NCBI GenBank assembly: GCA_032622095.1
Contig: CP136067.1
Span: 49,699,899-49,763,898 of the forward strand
From: Siphonodentalium dalli
Taxonomy: Eukaryota > Mollusca > Scaphopoda > Gadilida > Siphonodentaliidae
Length of the DNA stretch: 64,000 nt
Reading direction: 5' to 3'
Both the position numbers and the translations under genes were made by a program. Positions 1 through 15,000 of the stretch are shown here, one piece after another. Each line of letters opens with the position of its first letter. Within the stretch, counting starts at the first letter, position 1. The notes under the pieces were generated by a model. That model was not told the DNA's origin, made no database searches, and saw only the letters and a list, made by a program, of their open reading frames with translations.

Positions 1-67
1 TGTCTTGGTGAATTCTTTGGTGAGAACACAGATGAATGGGAACAGTACAAAACAGGATCAAAGAAAG
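1..67 (+). CDS. CWF19L1: CWF19L1 exon a (truncated by window start)
   Basis: The frame is open from base 1 and encodes the conserved stretch ending [11 protein letters not shown]. It ends in phase 1 before a GTGATA donor at 68. Confidence 0.88.
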
Positions 68-3000
68 GTGATATCTTGAATACAGAGTCTCACTTCCCAG
101 ATAACATTTAGGATAGCAGCCCTAACAACATTATTTTCATAAAATTTGTATATGTTATCACCACATGTTGGTTCAAGGATCTGTATTCAAAGCGAGCTTA
201 CTTTTTTGGGTAGTATAGCAGCAAGTCCAAAGCCCGAGACGATATACAACGCAGAGAATGCAGCGAGCCGTCAATACCAATCTTGGCCCCTCCAAGATGG
301 TGATAACCAACTTATCTTACAATTAAATCAACAGAATAACAAATAATAGTAATATGGTGGTATGGGAACTGTTGTTTTGTGTATAAAATAGCACACAACA
401 GTCAACATTTATGCATCTCTATGAAGCATGAAGACATCAATAATTCAGGGTGTCAAAATAGGTCCTATGGTTACACGCTAAATGATAAATAAAAAATTTC
501 CGTTTTCACAGAATACAACAAAATTTTCAAGTGTTTTCGTTATATACCATTAGTAATGAATACCATTAGTAATGAGTTATTGCTTATGCCATATGTGTGA
601 TAAATGTGTGCATCTCCACCATTGTCATCCATGTCACAGCTAATTGCTATTCACTCACAATACGAAATCGGAAACCATCTTGTCTTTTCCGTGTTCATTT
701 TAGGAAAAAGAAGCAAATTGTTTGATAACTATTATATTGATTATTCATCCACCACTATTAATGTCTTCAAGTTTCTGAAAATTTGCCACAGCAAGAACAT
801 GACACATAAGCTCAGTTTATATATGCTAAACCTATAGGCATGTATTGTGTCCAGACCCTGCAAATCTTTAAAACTTGATAAAATTTGATAGAAAAATAGC
901 ATATTCAAGTCACGACTCTTGGCTTAGAATTATTTTGTACACTGTACAGGAAAGATTAAGGAAATATTTTTAATATTAGACAAGTGTCAGGTGTAATTAA
1001 ATGCCTTTCATGGATCAATGATCACCAATGAAAATTGAAATCTGAAACATGTGGTAATGTAAATACGGTATAGAAAATGCAGAGTACTGATAAATTAGCT
1101 TGGAGTATATGTTCATTTTAAATGATCTTTTCCTGAAATATTTCACTGTTGAATCGTTTTCATCATCCTAGTGAATATGGATGCAGATGGTGGGTTAGCC
1201 AAAATGCAGAATACTTTTTTTTATTTGTAAATTTTTAATTTTATACATGTACTAATAAAATGTAGATTACTGATGATCCACTGCCAGGATATAATGAAAT
1301 GAAACATTTTTGTGATTACTTTGATGACATTTTCCGACATTAACCGTTTCTTTACTAAATGGACTCTCCCATCCAGTTATAAAAGTATACATTGGAATGG
1401 TCTAGTATTCATCTGGAGAGATGTTTTATGAAGTATAAGCAGATGACAGAAAATACAAGAGCTGAAGGATTCCTATTCATTGGTGGGAAATGTCAAGATA
1501 ATAATTTCAATGGTTGTTTGTTGAACTTATTATCTGAACATTTCCTAAAGTAAAGGAACTACTATTCAATGTGTATTTAGTAAAGAAATAGTTAACTTAC
1601 AGCCTATGGATACTAACACCAATCTCTTTTCACCATCTGAAAATACCTTTATTCTCTCGTGGAATTAACATAGCTTTGTGTTTATTTTTGTAGTTCCTGT
1701 TGCCACATTAGTCCTTGGTCCTAACAAATCAAAGTTCACAGACTTCTACAGAGAAAACTTAAAGGATGGCTGTGAATTGTGTGAAAATGTCACATACTTA
1801 GGTGAGCTTTAAATTGGTTTAGAAAGTAAAACCAAGTTATTTACTTCCACAAATTCCACATACAAAGGTACGCTTCCACTGTCCTTAGAAAGTGAACCCA
1901 GTTGATTCCCATTAACCTTTGCGAAGAGAATTTGAATGGTGGCTGTGAATTGTACAAAATCATCATATTGGTGGAAGTAAAGCCTGCGCAATGCTGTGTT
2001 CCATATCTAGAACCACCAGAGAAGTTCCCCAAAAAAGGGACATCAGTTCTATGCCAGTTGTCTTCGGAACTATTTTTTTAGTTGATGCTGTGATTACTGA
2101 CTACTCTCAGGTGCCTAATAATCATGACGGCCGGTTCAAGTAACTACTCATCAGCGAGTTATCTAATGATAGCATAGCAGGCTAGCCACTAAATTCACCC
2201 TGTGATAACCTCATTCTGCTTAGACCTCATCTTCACTGGAAAGTTTCTTTGTTATCAAATTTCTATAGAAACTTCTTCACAAAGATTCTCACATAGATTC
2301 TATTTCTTTTATAGTTTTAATAGTTTCTCTATATCCCCAAATTGGCAGACGACGCATTGCATAATAGAGGTTCCCAATGGGTGTACATCACAATATTCAC
2401 CATTTGGGAACCTCCATCTGAGTCTATGTCTCCCATAGCAGATGAGGCCATGCAGAATGAGGTTCCCAGAGGGTGAATTTGGTGATGATAGCCTGCTATG
2501 TGGTATAGCGTCACAAAATTCCCCCCTCTGGGGACCTTGTTCTGCAAATGACAGGCACACTAAAATCAGGATGGTCAGTGGATGGTTTTGTTTATTGGGG
2601 AATATCGTCTTTTCAGCCACTGGAGTTACTGGACCATATCACAATGTTGGTTGATGGAGAATTAGCCATGCAGAGAGTTAATTTCACTGGGAAAATAGCT
2701 TCACTGCACAGTGCACATAGATCATGCCATGAATCTGTACTCTGGCTAACGCCCATAGAGATCATATTACACCAGTACAAAGCCTTGGAACTTTTTGAAG
2801 TTTTGACAGGGAACCTTATAAAGTCGAGAAAATAATGCAGGGAATATATTTCTTTGTTATTATTTGTTCCTTAATACTGTACTTCACTGTATTATCTCAA
2901 TTGGAAACTTGTTCAAACTGTGTATTATCGGAAATTCTTACCAATGAAATGCAATTAAAAAGTTTTAAGGTTTTTACTTATTGCCTTTGAATAGAATGCA

Positions 3001-6000
3001 TTTTCTTGACCTACCCGCACTTCCTTGACATGTTGGGATTTTGCCACTAGTTACAATATCGGTAAAATAAATGCAGTTGTGTCGCGAACTGGTCTAATTG
3101 TTCATTAAAATGTGCTGGTACTGAGAATGAGCACACAAGTGTGTTGGTATGCGATCATGAGAAATACATTGATAGATGTAATAAATGGTGGAAACTGCAT
3201 TGATGCCACAATTAGAATGACATATTATTGCTGATTGTATTCTAAAATTAATCATCCACTTCAGACATGGCTAATTGGGTCTACAAAGTTTGTATACATA
3301 ATTTGGAAGGAGGGATAATATAGGTCGACAAATACATGAATATCAATCTATAGGATTTATATACTCTGAAACAACTTGTCGGGGACATAGCAATTATCCA
3401 GCAGTATTCTGTATTAGGTCTTTACTTTTACTATATCTGGAATACAGTAATGCCCTAAATAATCGACTCCTTAACCACAGCAGAATTATGGGTAACTTTT
3501 CAGGATTTAGTCAGAAATATGGCTTGTTGCCATTCATCGGAAAGCTCTCGGTGAGAGCTTTCCGATGAATGGCAACAATCCATATTTCCAACTAAATCCT
3601 GAAAAGTTACCCATAATTCTGCTGTGGTTAAGGAGCCGATTATTTAGAGCATTACTGTAGGCCTTTACTTTTACTATATCTGAAATAGACTAACAAGGAA
3701 TGCTCTTTATTGTTCCATGCTGAAGAAAATTCAGGATCCAAATTTCAAAATTCTGTGATTTGAATAAGTCGTTGCGGCATAAAAAGTCTGCATAAAGGTA
3801 GAATTTGCCTTATTTATCAACTTATTTGGCTCTCTGTAATTGGATCGGAATGTAGCAAAAGTGAATATAATTCCTGGCTTCAAACCACCATGGGGCTTTA
3901 ATATTATATTACAGTAATACCTCGCCAAACCGGAACCTTTATAAACCGAATCCCTCTCTATACCAAACGAATTGTCCAGTCCTGAATTCACCCAAGTGCA
4001 TTCTCACTAAAAATTACCTCTGTAAACTGGAACTTCTCTATTCCAAATATCGGACAGATTTGTTAGTCCATAATTTTACCTCTCAAATCTGGACGAGCCT
4101 GTATACAGGTAAAGTAGTTTCGTACTATTGTATAAGCTTACTGATTTAGTTAGCGGTCTTTTGTTCAGCGAATGATTTGAATTGGATCGTAACAACAGGT
4201 GTCTGCTTAGATATCTATGCATATTTCACAGATTTAGTGAACAGTGGTGACTTCACAGAGAATTAGAGCTCTGACATTTTGTTTTTATACATCAGTTGTT
4301 GTGTTAGTTTGACTCTATTACAACAGTTGTCAAAACACTAATTTGCTATATGTATACAATGGTGGTGTGTAGTCACCACAACAATTTGAATTGATCTATC
4401 ACAATGAATGTCATCATGGAAATGAAAGCGATGACAGAAGCAACAATCGATAAGTCAGCATGTGCACATACAGTAATGCTCTAATTAATCGACCTCTTAA
4501 CGACGGCAGAATTATGGGTAACTTTTCAGGATTTAGTCGGAAATATGGCTTGTTGCCATTCATCGGAAAGCTCTCGGGGAGAGCTTTCCGATGAATGGCA
4601 ACAAGCCATATTTCCGACTAAATCCTGAAAAGTTACCCATAATTCTGCTTTGGTTAAGAGGTCGATTAATTAGAGAATTACTGTACACAGTCAGACTGAT
4701 TCACCATAAAATTTATCCTTTTCATGTCTTATATTATGTACATATTATCATATTTATCTATATCTTTTGTATGATGTGTTGTTTATATTTGTAGTTGATT
4801 TTCGTAGTTTATTCAATAAAGTCACATTAATCAATAATAATGCAGTGTTTGTGTCTTGGTGACTCTTGGTAAAGGCGGCAATATTTTCCGATGGGGACAC
4901 AATTTTCTATAAACCGAAACCTCTCTAAACCAAACGGAAGGGCCGGGCCAAAGAGTGTTCGGTTTTGAGAGATTTTACTCTATTATAATTTTTCAGGTTC
5001 GCGGGGATTATATTGTGGCAGCTCTGGACTACATATCGCATACCTGAGTGGCACGGATGCAGAAGCATCATCTGAAATCCACTTTAATTCATCCGACTTA
5101 TCAGCCATCACAGAACCAATTACCTCTGACACCAAATTTCAGGGTGTCGACATCCTCATGACCTCTCAATGGCCAAAGGGAATAGAAAAATATGCACCCA
5201 AGGTAGTATTGCTGTCCTCAACGGTTTACCCCTTTCTCTATTAAATACTCATTAATGAGTAGTTCCCATAGGAAATGTTCATTTAATAAGTTCAACAAAC
5301 GACCACAGGTTGTTTGTTGAACTTATTATCTGAATATGAATCATTTTTCTCTTGTATTATATGTTTTTCTGTCTGTTGTCTGCTTTTATTACCTGAATTC
5401 CCCTCCAAATGAATAATCAACCATCGAGATTCGAACATATGACATCTTCACGCCATGACATTACAAGTGAAGCATGCTAAATACTGGACCAACATATCAC
5501 TACATGTATCTAACATATACCATATGGTTTTACTAACAATGACCATTGATTAAATCTTAAATTGATTTGCTCCAGGACGACACTGTTGACAGCAGTATAT
5601 GTGGATCAGATGCCATCTCATCTCTCTGTCTCATGCTGAAGCCTCGGTACCATTTCAGTGCAGCTCAGAATGTTTTCTATGAGAGAATTCCTTACAGGTA
5701 AATAATTAAGTTAAATGGATTCAAGGTCTTCGAAGTGGGTCCGTGTGAAATAAGATAAATGTTGTAAAAATCTGTAAAACAACTACAGCAATGTCCAAAA
5801 TAATCGAGCCTTAAACCACAGCAGAATTATGGGAAATTTTTCAAGATTTAGTCGGAAATATGGCTTGTCACCTTTCATCGGAAAGCTCTTGGTGAGAGCT
5901 TTCCGATGAATGGCAACAAACCATTTTTCCGCTAAAGGAAGCCTTTCACACTGAACTATATGGATATATGTCCTGCTTTGTAAACCACAGTAGGAAAGGG

Positions 6001-9000
6001 ATTAACTTTTTGGTCACCTCCCGACGTCTATTGGCTTGCCCAGATTAGTCACGCATGAACTGTCCCAATATAACCGGCTGTACGTGCTTTATTCTTCAGT
6101 TTTATTCCTACTGCGAAGCCAACAAGATCTAAGGGCGTATCTTTTTGAATTTTGTGTTTCACACATCTCAACAAATTCAATTTGTCGATACAATATATAT
6201 TTTTGGTTGCCTCCTCGTTCATTTTTATAATTATCGGTTTCGAATTCATGGACCGTTTCGCTTACCGGTATCATTAACAATTAAAAATTGATTTACTTTG
6301 TTCTAATTTTTATTATTAATAACTCTCCAATAACGAGATTTTGCTCTATATCAAAACCTTGTGTCGATATCACTGTTACAGTGGCATTAACGACCCATGT
6401 CCTATTAGTCCAATAAGATTAAACCAAAGTTTAATCAAAACTTGACATGAAACATTGGAAAAAGTCAAAGCATTGAACAATTAGTATTTAGACTATATTA
6501 TTTTAACTTAGCAGTGTTTTCTGACAAATTACTGTAACAGTTTTGTTTATATAACAATGGTTTCAACTTTCAACACATGAAATTTTGTTGTTGGAGATCT
6601 TTCAATAATTAATATAAAAAAGTTTATCTATTTCTTCATGTTCTTCTTGGTGCCGTTGTTATTACAGACTTTTATAAATTTTTCACACTTACCCACTGCG
6701 AAGGCCTTGGGTCCCATTTTTGTGTCAGGTACCAATCATGTTTGAAACCCTTTAATGACGGTTGTTGCACTGGTGCAGCATTAAATATCCTGTGCCAGTG
6801 CATTCTCTTATATACGCATGTCTCCCATAGGGAGCCTGATATATATAAGAGAATGCCCTGGCTTACAAGGTCAAGGTAGATATTGTTAGGCCAATGTGTT
6901 CTCTTCTGTATGCGAGGCTCCCTATGTGATTTGGGATAATTGTTCTCAAGGCCTAATTACTAATCTTGAATCATTACAGCTGGAATCACTGAGAACCATT
7001 AGTGGCATCATCAGAGGGACAAGTCATACTCTCATATATACGGAAACTGGTTATATCCCTTTAAAAGATAAAAGAAAAACTATTGTATTTCACAAGGCTG
7101 TTTAACGTAAAAGCCCTACATATATATCAATTCAAATCCCAAGGCTAGTATCAGAAATTAGTAGATATCCCATGCGCAGTGGTGATAATATATCTAGAAA
7201 TGAGCATGTAACTAATCCCTTGAATTCCTACTTAAAATCATTCTTCCCATCTGGTATAGAACTATGGAATAGGTTAGATCCATCGGTGCGCTTTTGTCTT
7301 TCAATATCCAAATTGAAAAATGAACTCAGCAAACTGGACAATTGACCTCCGATACACTTTACAGTAGGTGATAGGTCAAACCAAATCATTCATTCGAAAA
7401 TTAGAAATGCTTGGTAGTGAACTAAATGCTCAAAAACTTTTGAGGTTTCTTACCGATGATCCTAGTTGTAGATGTGGAAATCGGTATGAAGATGTTGAGC
7501 ATTACTTTTTCGACTGTCCTTTGTATAGTCAACAAAGAGAAGCTTTATTTAAAAGATTACATGAATTGTTTGTGAACATAACCATTGAAACTCTTCTGTG
7601 TGTTGATCCTGCACTGGGCCAAAAAGATGAATTGTGACATTTGTAAGAGTACTAACTACTAAGATAGTCCATAAATATTTCAAATCCACCAATTGATTCA
7701 ATACGAGACAATGAGTTCATACTAAATACATCCATATGAATTAATGTTACAGCTTTTTCTCCGAGTCCACCTTTACTGCTCAAATCCCCCACACCATCTG
7801 AAACATCCTTTATTCAGATGACCTAGATAGACAAGCCTTTGTATCCCCTGAGTGTCGGAGTTTGCACTTTTTCACTTTTGTGTTGGTCATGTTATGTTAT
7901 GTAATGTCTTGTTATTTTCTGTTGATGGGTCCGGGCTTATATAGGCTTGCCTGTTGCCTGGACCTGGTGCTATGTCAGTGTACATCTTGCACAATAAACC
8001 ATTTAAAAAATAAAAAATAAATATAAGAGATTGCATTGGCACAGGGTTTTTGCAAAATTTCAGGAGGTTCCAGTCATGGAAGGGTTAAACTTGTTAGCTG
8101 AACATTTCTACGAATGAAGCAGTGGTAATGGCTGACTGACTAGACTGAGTCACGATGCACATGGCCCCGACAGACGTTATATGCAGTAACTCTAGCTGAA
8201 TCAATGTTGAGGGGGATATGCCATGTATATTTCTATACAGTAATGCCCTAAGTAATCGACTCCATAACCACAGCAGAAAGTAAAAAAGCCATATTTCCGA
8301 CTAAATCCTGAAAAGTTACCCATAATTCTGCTGTGGTTATGGAGTCGATTACTTAGGGAATTACTGTACTTCAAAGACATCAAATGATCAATCTGCAACT
8401 GACATGCACTTGTCCTCGGGCGGTACCGATAGGTCTTGAACCATCAGTACTTTGAGAAGCCTGGCTAGGGTGCAGCCTACTAAGAATTTTAAGGATTATA
8501 AAAACTACATATATGGCGGGGTGTGCTACTCCTTAATCACTTATGTTACCGGTATTTCAATAAACTTGGAATAGGTTTTCAATTTGATGGGTAAATGATT
8601 GCGCTAAAGCACAGTTGTTTGTGGTTGCGCTTCAGTGCAATTGGATTATGCTTCAGTACAATTCATTTGCATTTTATTCCAATTATTAAAAATACCCATA
8701 GATACTATAAAGGTACTATAAAGGTACTATAAAGGTACTATAAATGTACTATAAAGGTACTATAAAGGTACTATAAAGGTACTATAAAGGTACTATAAAG
8801 GTACTATAAAGAGCTAGCAGAGTTAACTTTTTGTATCCTCCATTTTGTTTATTCAAACAGAGTTTCATTTACAGGAATCATAAGATTCTTCAGGAAACAG
8901 CCAATCATGTGACAAGATTCATCAGCTTGGCAAAAGTTGGAAACACACAGAAGAAAAAAGTAAATATGATAGTCCGTTATAGTTATAATAAATAATTTTG

Positions 9001-12000
9001 GCTTCATATAGCATGCAATCAACAGACTCACGATAGGGTCCTGCGTAGGGCCCGACGAATCGGCAAATTCAACATCGAATCGAATCTCGAATCGAACCAT
9101 GGTTATGATTCGAAATCGAATCGAATCTCGAATCGAATCTATTGCCAACACTCGCGGCAGATTTGCGGTATATATTCCCAGATTCCGGAATATACCATAT
9201 CCGTATTTAAGTATGCTTCAAAAGCATCGGTATTGACGGAAAGTAAATATTATAATTAAATGTCAATATTAAAATTTTATAAAATACATGTCTATTTTGT
9301 GTGTTTATCGCCAAAAACTCCCTAAAAGAAACCATTTGTAGACATGCAGATTGCAGAAATAAGTGTTAATTGTAGGAATATCGCAAGCAATCCACCATCT
9401 TGGATAGCTTGGTAAATCCTGTGTCTATAGTCTATATCTTATATCATTATTATGATGTGAATTCTATGTTTCCTGAATCTGAATTTCATTTAAGAATAAA
9501 AACAACAATGATTAAATGAAACAAATTATTTGTATTCAGAATAATAACATGAACGTTTATAATTAATTAAACTGTTACTGAGTGTCTGTTGCCCACTGTC
9601 CTATCCACTCATTTGGGATGAGATTATTATTAATATCCTCGATGGGTGGTGGTGTATCTATCGGATGGGGAATGTTGCCTGAGGGGAAAGATATTTGAGC
9701 CAGACACGAGGTTTGCCGAGTGTCTGGGACAAAAATATTGTCCCGAGTGTGAGATTTTACCATCCCATGCACACCAGTCACTCATGCACCAAGGATGATG
9801 TTTCTGCCCCCAAATAGCTCATGTCGCCATTCTAACATTATCAAAATGTTTGTGACAAAAACTAATAATTAGCAAAAACTTGGTCAAAAGTACAAATTTG
9901 GTATGTAACAAAGGTAATTTATTTGAAAACAAACTAACTGATAACAGCGTATAGAGATAATAAATAATTGAGTCCGTCAGAACATTTAGATATTCGGATT
10001 CAAGGCAAAGATTCAAGTCCGCTCGTTAAATTCGAGCGAACAAATATTTAATGAGAAATTTATGTTGCTATGACAACCTACACATTTCAATTATCGAGTT
10101 ACTTTTATGTTATACATTTGCAATACAATACAATTAATGTTAATGTATATGATGGACACGTGCATTTTGCAGAAACGCCAAACTATATACATTGCGTATA
10201 TCGACAGCGATCGTGTGGTTTGGTTATGGGTCAAATCAGATGTATATATTTCTAGATGAAGTTGTTTTGTGTGGAATACCCAGTTAGACCCTGGTTAGAC
10301 ATGCAATTAACAAGCTGAAACTTATTACATGTACATTCATTTAATGTTCGTCACACATATTTCAGTTCGATTACATTTTAACATTCGATGTGTGCTTTCG
10401 TCAATCGAGTATGCAAATATGACAAGTCACGTGTCTCATGTGAGAATCACCACGTGCTCATCTGAGGTAGGATATTCCACTTAGCTATCTCACATGACTT
10501 CATATAGGCGCGCTGGATTAGTGGGGGGAAAGAACGATCTATTTGGCAACTTACCCTACACGTTGGACACGGCGGTTGCGGATTATTGTTAACTATTTGG
10601 GGAAAATGCGGGCGATAAAGGACTTTTTTTTATACAACGATTCGAAATATCCCTAATCACACGACCGCTTTCGAATCGAATCGAATCGGGTAGCAAGATT
10701 CGAAATTGAATCGAATCTCGAAGCTTCGTCGGCCCCTAGTCCTGCGAATTGGAGATTTTGATCGAATCGAATTCAGGAAATCGAATCTAATATCGAATCG
10801 AATCATATATGTGTGTTGCATTCTCAATTGGGCATGTTTTGTCAATGATTAGACGATTTGTGAAACATTCTATGAACTACATGCACGAAGTTCCATCATA
10901 ACTGATGTGGCGATGAACCGTCCTTTGCAATACTATTAACTTCAATTGATAATTGTCGAGAGAAAAAAAACCAGATTAAAACGTCCATGCGGCCGTCACG
11001 ACGATTAATATATAACCACTAAACGGATTATCAGAACTAAAATCACGCAAAATTTATAGAGTTTGCATGTATATGCAAAATTGCAAATCGACATTCAGAA
11101 TCACCAGTTGTTATAAACTTGAAGATGCAACAACAGTCGCAGGGTAGCCTGTTTATGTAGTGCTGCATGGATGCTTCTTGGACAGATGATTCCATAGATG
11201 GATCATTGTCCCAGATGCTTGCGATTTATACACCATGTTGCATTCATCACACGTGTAAGTCCCTGCACTGCATGCAGCTTTATCATGTTTAAAATAAACA
11301 TGAATAACGGACGACATATTGTCAAGTGTCAAGGAACGCTCCGAAACTGAAAGTCATCTTCAAAAGAAAACACCGCCAAAATGCACTTTTCGATACCGTG
11401 TTGTTTAAATTCTCAGCTATATTACATAACGCAGAATCTGAGTCGGATAACTCTAGCCGTTGCTCAGTCTCATAGCTATTATAATTTACGCGCGTCGTCG
11501 GTACATCGGCGATCTCCGAGCTTTTGGCTACCTTGCTCATTGAAGCTAGAATTCAGACGTATTTAGTCGTCCTAAGTGGCTAATTGCTGGCTATACTTAT
11601 ATTTAATATACATAATCGCGACGTACAATACGAAATATAAGGTGCATATATACATCATTTTCTCTAATTAAATGGCAAAAAAACAGCTAAGATCTACGTG
11701 TAAACAGCCTACTTTTCCATCAGTGTATATCAAAATTTCGAGTTGGCAATTTCGACTCAAATTCGAATCGAATTTGACTTTTGAATCAAATCTCGAATAT
11801 CGAATATTCGCAGGACCCTAACTCACGATCACAAAAATTATGATGTCTTCAACATTGAAGAGAGCAGATGTACTCCATTGTAGGCCTGAGCGGTATTGAC
11901 GTTTTTAAAAACCGTGATTTTTCACAAAATAACACCGCGATATACGGTTTTATTGAATACTATTTTTCTTTTGCAATATACAACATGAAATCACATTTTA

Positions 12001-15000
12001 AAGACATATTATGGACTTGTTCGGGTTAGTGAAACTAATAAGTTAGTATTCAGGCACTATGTCAGCTGGAGGAATGTAGCATTCTACTAGCATCGCCGAA
12101 AATCTGAAGCAAATCGACCATTCCACTCAATAGAAAACATCGGAACTACGCTCAATCGTAAATATTTATTTCTCAATTCGGGATGCAAATATCGGCGATA
12201 AACTAACGAAAATGATTTCGCCACCAAGACTTATTGTATTTAATTAATATATAAGAATGACTGTGTGTTCACTGTGTTGTCAATTTGGATATACTATTTG
12301 TAAAAATAACTACTTTGAGCAAGATTATTCTCCATTTCTATTTGATCACCCTACCGGAGTGTTTAGGCAGTAAATGAGTAAACTATTCTTAGAATGGCAT
12401 GTGCCCATTCGTTAAACTATAATAAAGTTCCTGTCTTCCTGAGTTCACAACAACATTGAGTGAATTACAGGCTTATGGTGTCCTGATTACTAACAAGTTT
12501 ACTTATGGAGACCCAAACATGTGGACATCTGCTCATCCTGCATATTCTCGCTACATCATAGCAAAGCACATAGCTTAATAGTGGACCTAGTAGAATTGGG
12601 CTGAGATGGTTGATTCTGGGCTGTCTGCTGTTTATCACACACACAAAATTACGGAACATTTTTAATGAACCATTGAACACACAAACAAGAGAATCATAAT
12701 CAATCCTTCAACAGTATTGACCATGAGCTGTCAGCAATCACCCAGGCTATAACTTCTGCAAATAGAATGACTTCTTTAGCTGTGTACATAAATATTTGTG
12801 TAACGCATACAGGGATGATGGTCCAAGTGCATGAGTTTATTTGTCTAAATTCAGCCCAAAATACAACCGCTGCTGTCTGTCCTCATTGGTAGCAATAAGA
12901 TAAGATGATGAAATGAGAAGAAATTGAAGGGACCGAGAAAGGCTGCTGAAGTATTCAACTATTGGATTGTAACCATCTCATGAAATGATCAAATCGCAGT
13001 AGCGTTAAATTAAATTTTTATTTTACACACAGGTTTCAATACGGTTTTTCATTTCCAAATGAACTATAGTCACTATATTGAAATACCGCCCACCCCTACT
13101 CTATTGAACTGGCCGATTCATACATATTAAATATGAAGACGATGAAAGTGTGTATATATCCATTTACTTCAATATGTCCTCTTTGCTACTTGTTTCATTA
13201 CACAGCTGACACAAAAATCGTAAATCGAATGAACAATATTTGTAGTAGCATAGATACAGTAATGCTCTAAATAATTGACTCCTTAACCACAGCAGAATTA
13301 TGGGTAATTTTTCAGGATTTAGTTGGAAATATGGCTTGTTGCCATTCATCGGAAAGCTCTCAGTGAGAGCATTCCAATGAATGGCAACAAGCCATATTTC
13401 CGACTAAATCCTGAAAAATTACCCATAATTCTGCTGTGGTTAAGGAGTCGATTATTTAGGGCATTACTGTAACTAGACTTCAAGTCTGGATATAGTTTGT
13501 CTGACATTTGCAGAATGAGGTCCTCAAATGATGAACACAGCGGCCTAGCATCGCCAAATTCACCCTCTGGGAAGCACATTCTGCTCAGGCCTCAACTGCT
13601 ATGGGAGATCTAGGATTAGATCAAAATGCCCAAGATGAAGTTGGTGATTGATGTTCACCCATTAGTCACCTCGATTATGCAATTTATCTTCTGAAAATTA
13701 GGGGATATAGAAACTGAACAGAAGGGAAAAAGTAACGAAAAATAATGTTAACTTGAGACTATAGATACTTCCCAGAAGATGAGGCCTAAGCAGAATGACG
13801 TCCCTAGAAGGTGAATTTGGTGATGCTAGCCCACATTGCAGACACACTATATTCAGGCTTGCGAGACTCACATGAGTTTTGTTTGTAATATCACCATACA
13901 TCACACATATACGTAAATTAATCTGGGTTTATTTGTAGTACCTGTATGCATTCAGCATAACACCGATGAAGCTCTCAGACCAGAATGACTTGATACAGAT
14001 GCCCCCACAGACCACAGAATGTCCCTATTCAGAATCACTGCTAAAGCGAGCTGAAGCTGATAAAGAACTCAAGCAGCAGGTATGTTAACCCTTTACCCAA
14101 CATAAGGGCCCTGTGCCAATGCATTCTCTTATATATGCGAGTCGACCATAGGTCGCCTCGCATATATAAGAGAATGCATTGGCTTAACACATTAAAAATT
14201 ATAAAATTGTTAAAGAATGTAAGAAAAAATGGTAAAAAGTGTTAAAAAAAGATTTTTTTTAGGCCAATGCATTCTCTTATATATGCGAGGCGACCTATGG
14301 TCGACTCGCATATATAAGAGAATGCATTGGCACAGGGCTAACTGTAACTATCACAATGTGGTCAAGGAGCCGGTTCCAATGATATCCATATTTGTATGGT
14401 TCTATTGAGACAGACCGAAGATATTTTAGGCTGTTGAAGCTTTATTTGGCCGGTTTTGGCCGGTTTGTTGGGTAAAGGGTTAACCCTTTCTTTACTAAAT
14501 GGATTCTCCCATTCAGTTATAAAATTATATATTGGAATGGTCTATTATTCATTTGGAGGGGTGTTCAGGATAAATTAGCAACGACATTGAGAGGAAAATA
14601 TAATGCAAGTGCTGAAGGATTCATTTTATTTGTTCAGGGAACAAACACATAACATAGCCATCATTTATAGTTATTTTCTGAGAGTTTTCCAATATTTCGT
14701 GTCGAATACATACATGTATATGCATTGAATGAGATTGGCCTAATATTTTAATGGACACATTGGATTTGAGAATTAGGTGTATTTCTGCTTTGATCCACTT
14801 TAATATATGTTGCATATAGTTATCTAGTATGCTACAATTGAGGTTTGCAACAAAAGACAAATGAAATTCCCGGGTGGTTTGGAATAGGGTCGGTCGGGTT
14901 AGCAGAAACAAAGGTCTTCTTTAGGCTTTACCATTGATTGATTGACATGGGCAGTGCACTTAAGTGTGACATAAAATGTGACCATATTTGACCTGCGTTC

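Noticed and set aside
5425-5496. Working tRNA gene
   Set aside because: The anticodon stem and acceptor stem do not pair. At best a SINE relic.
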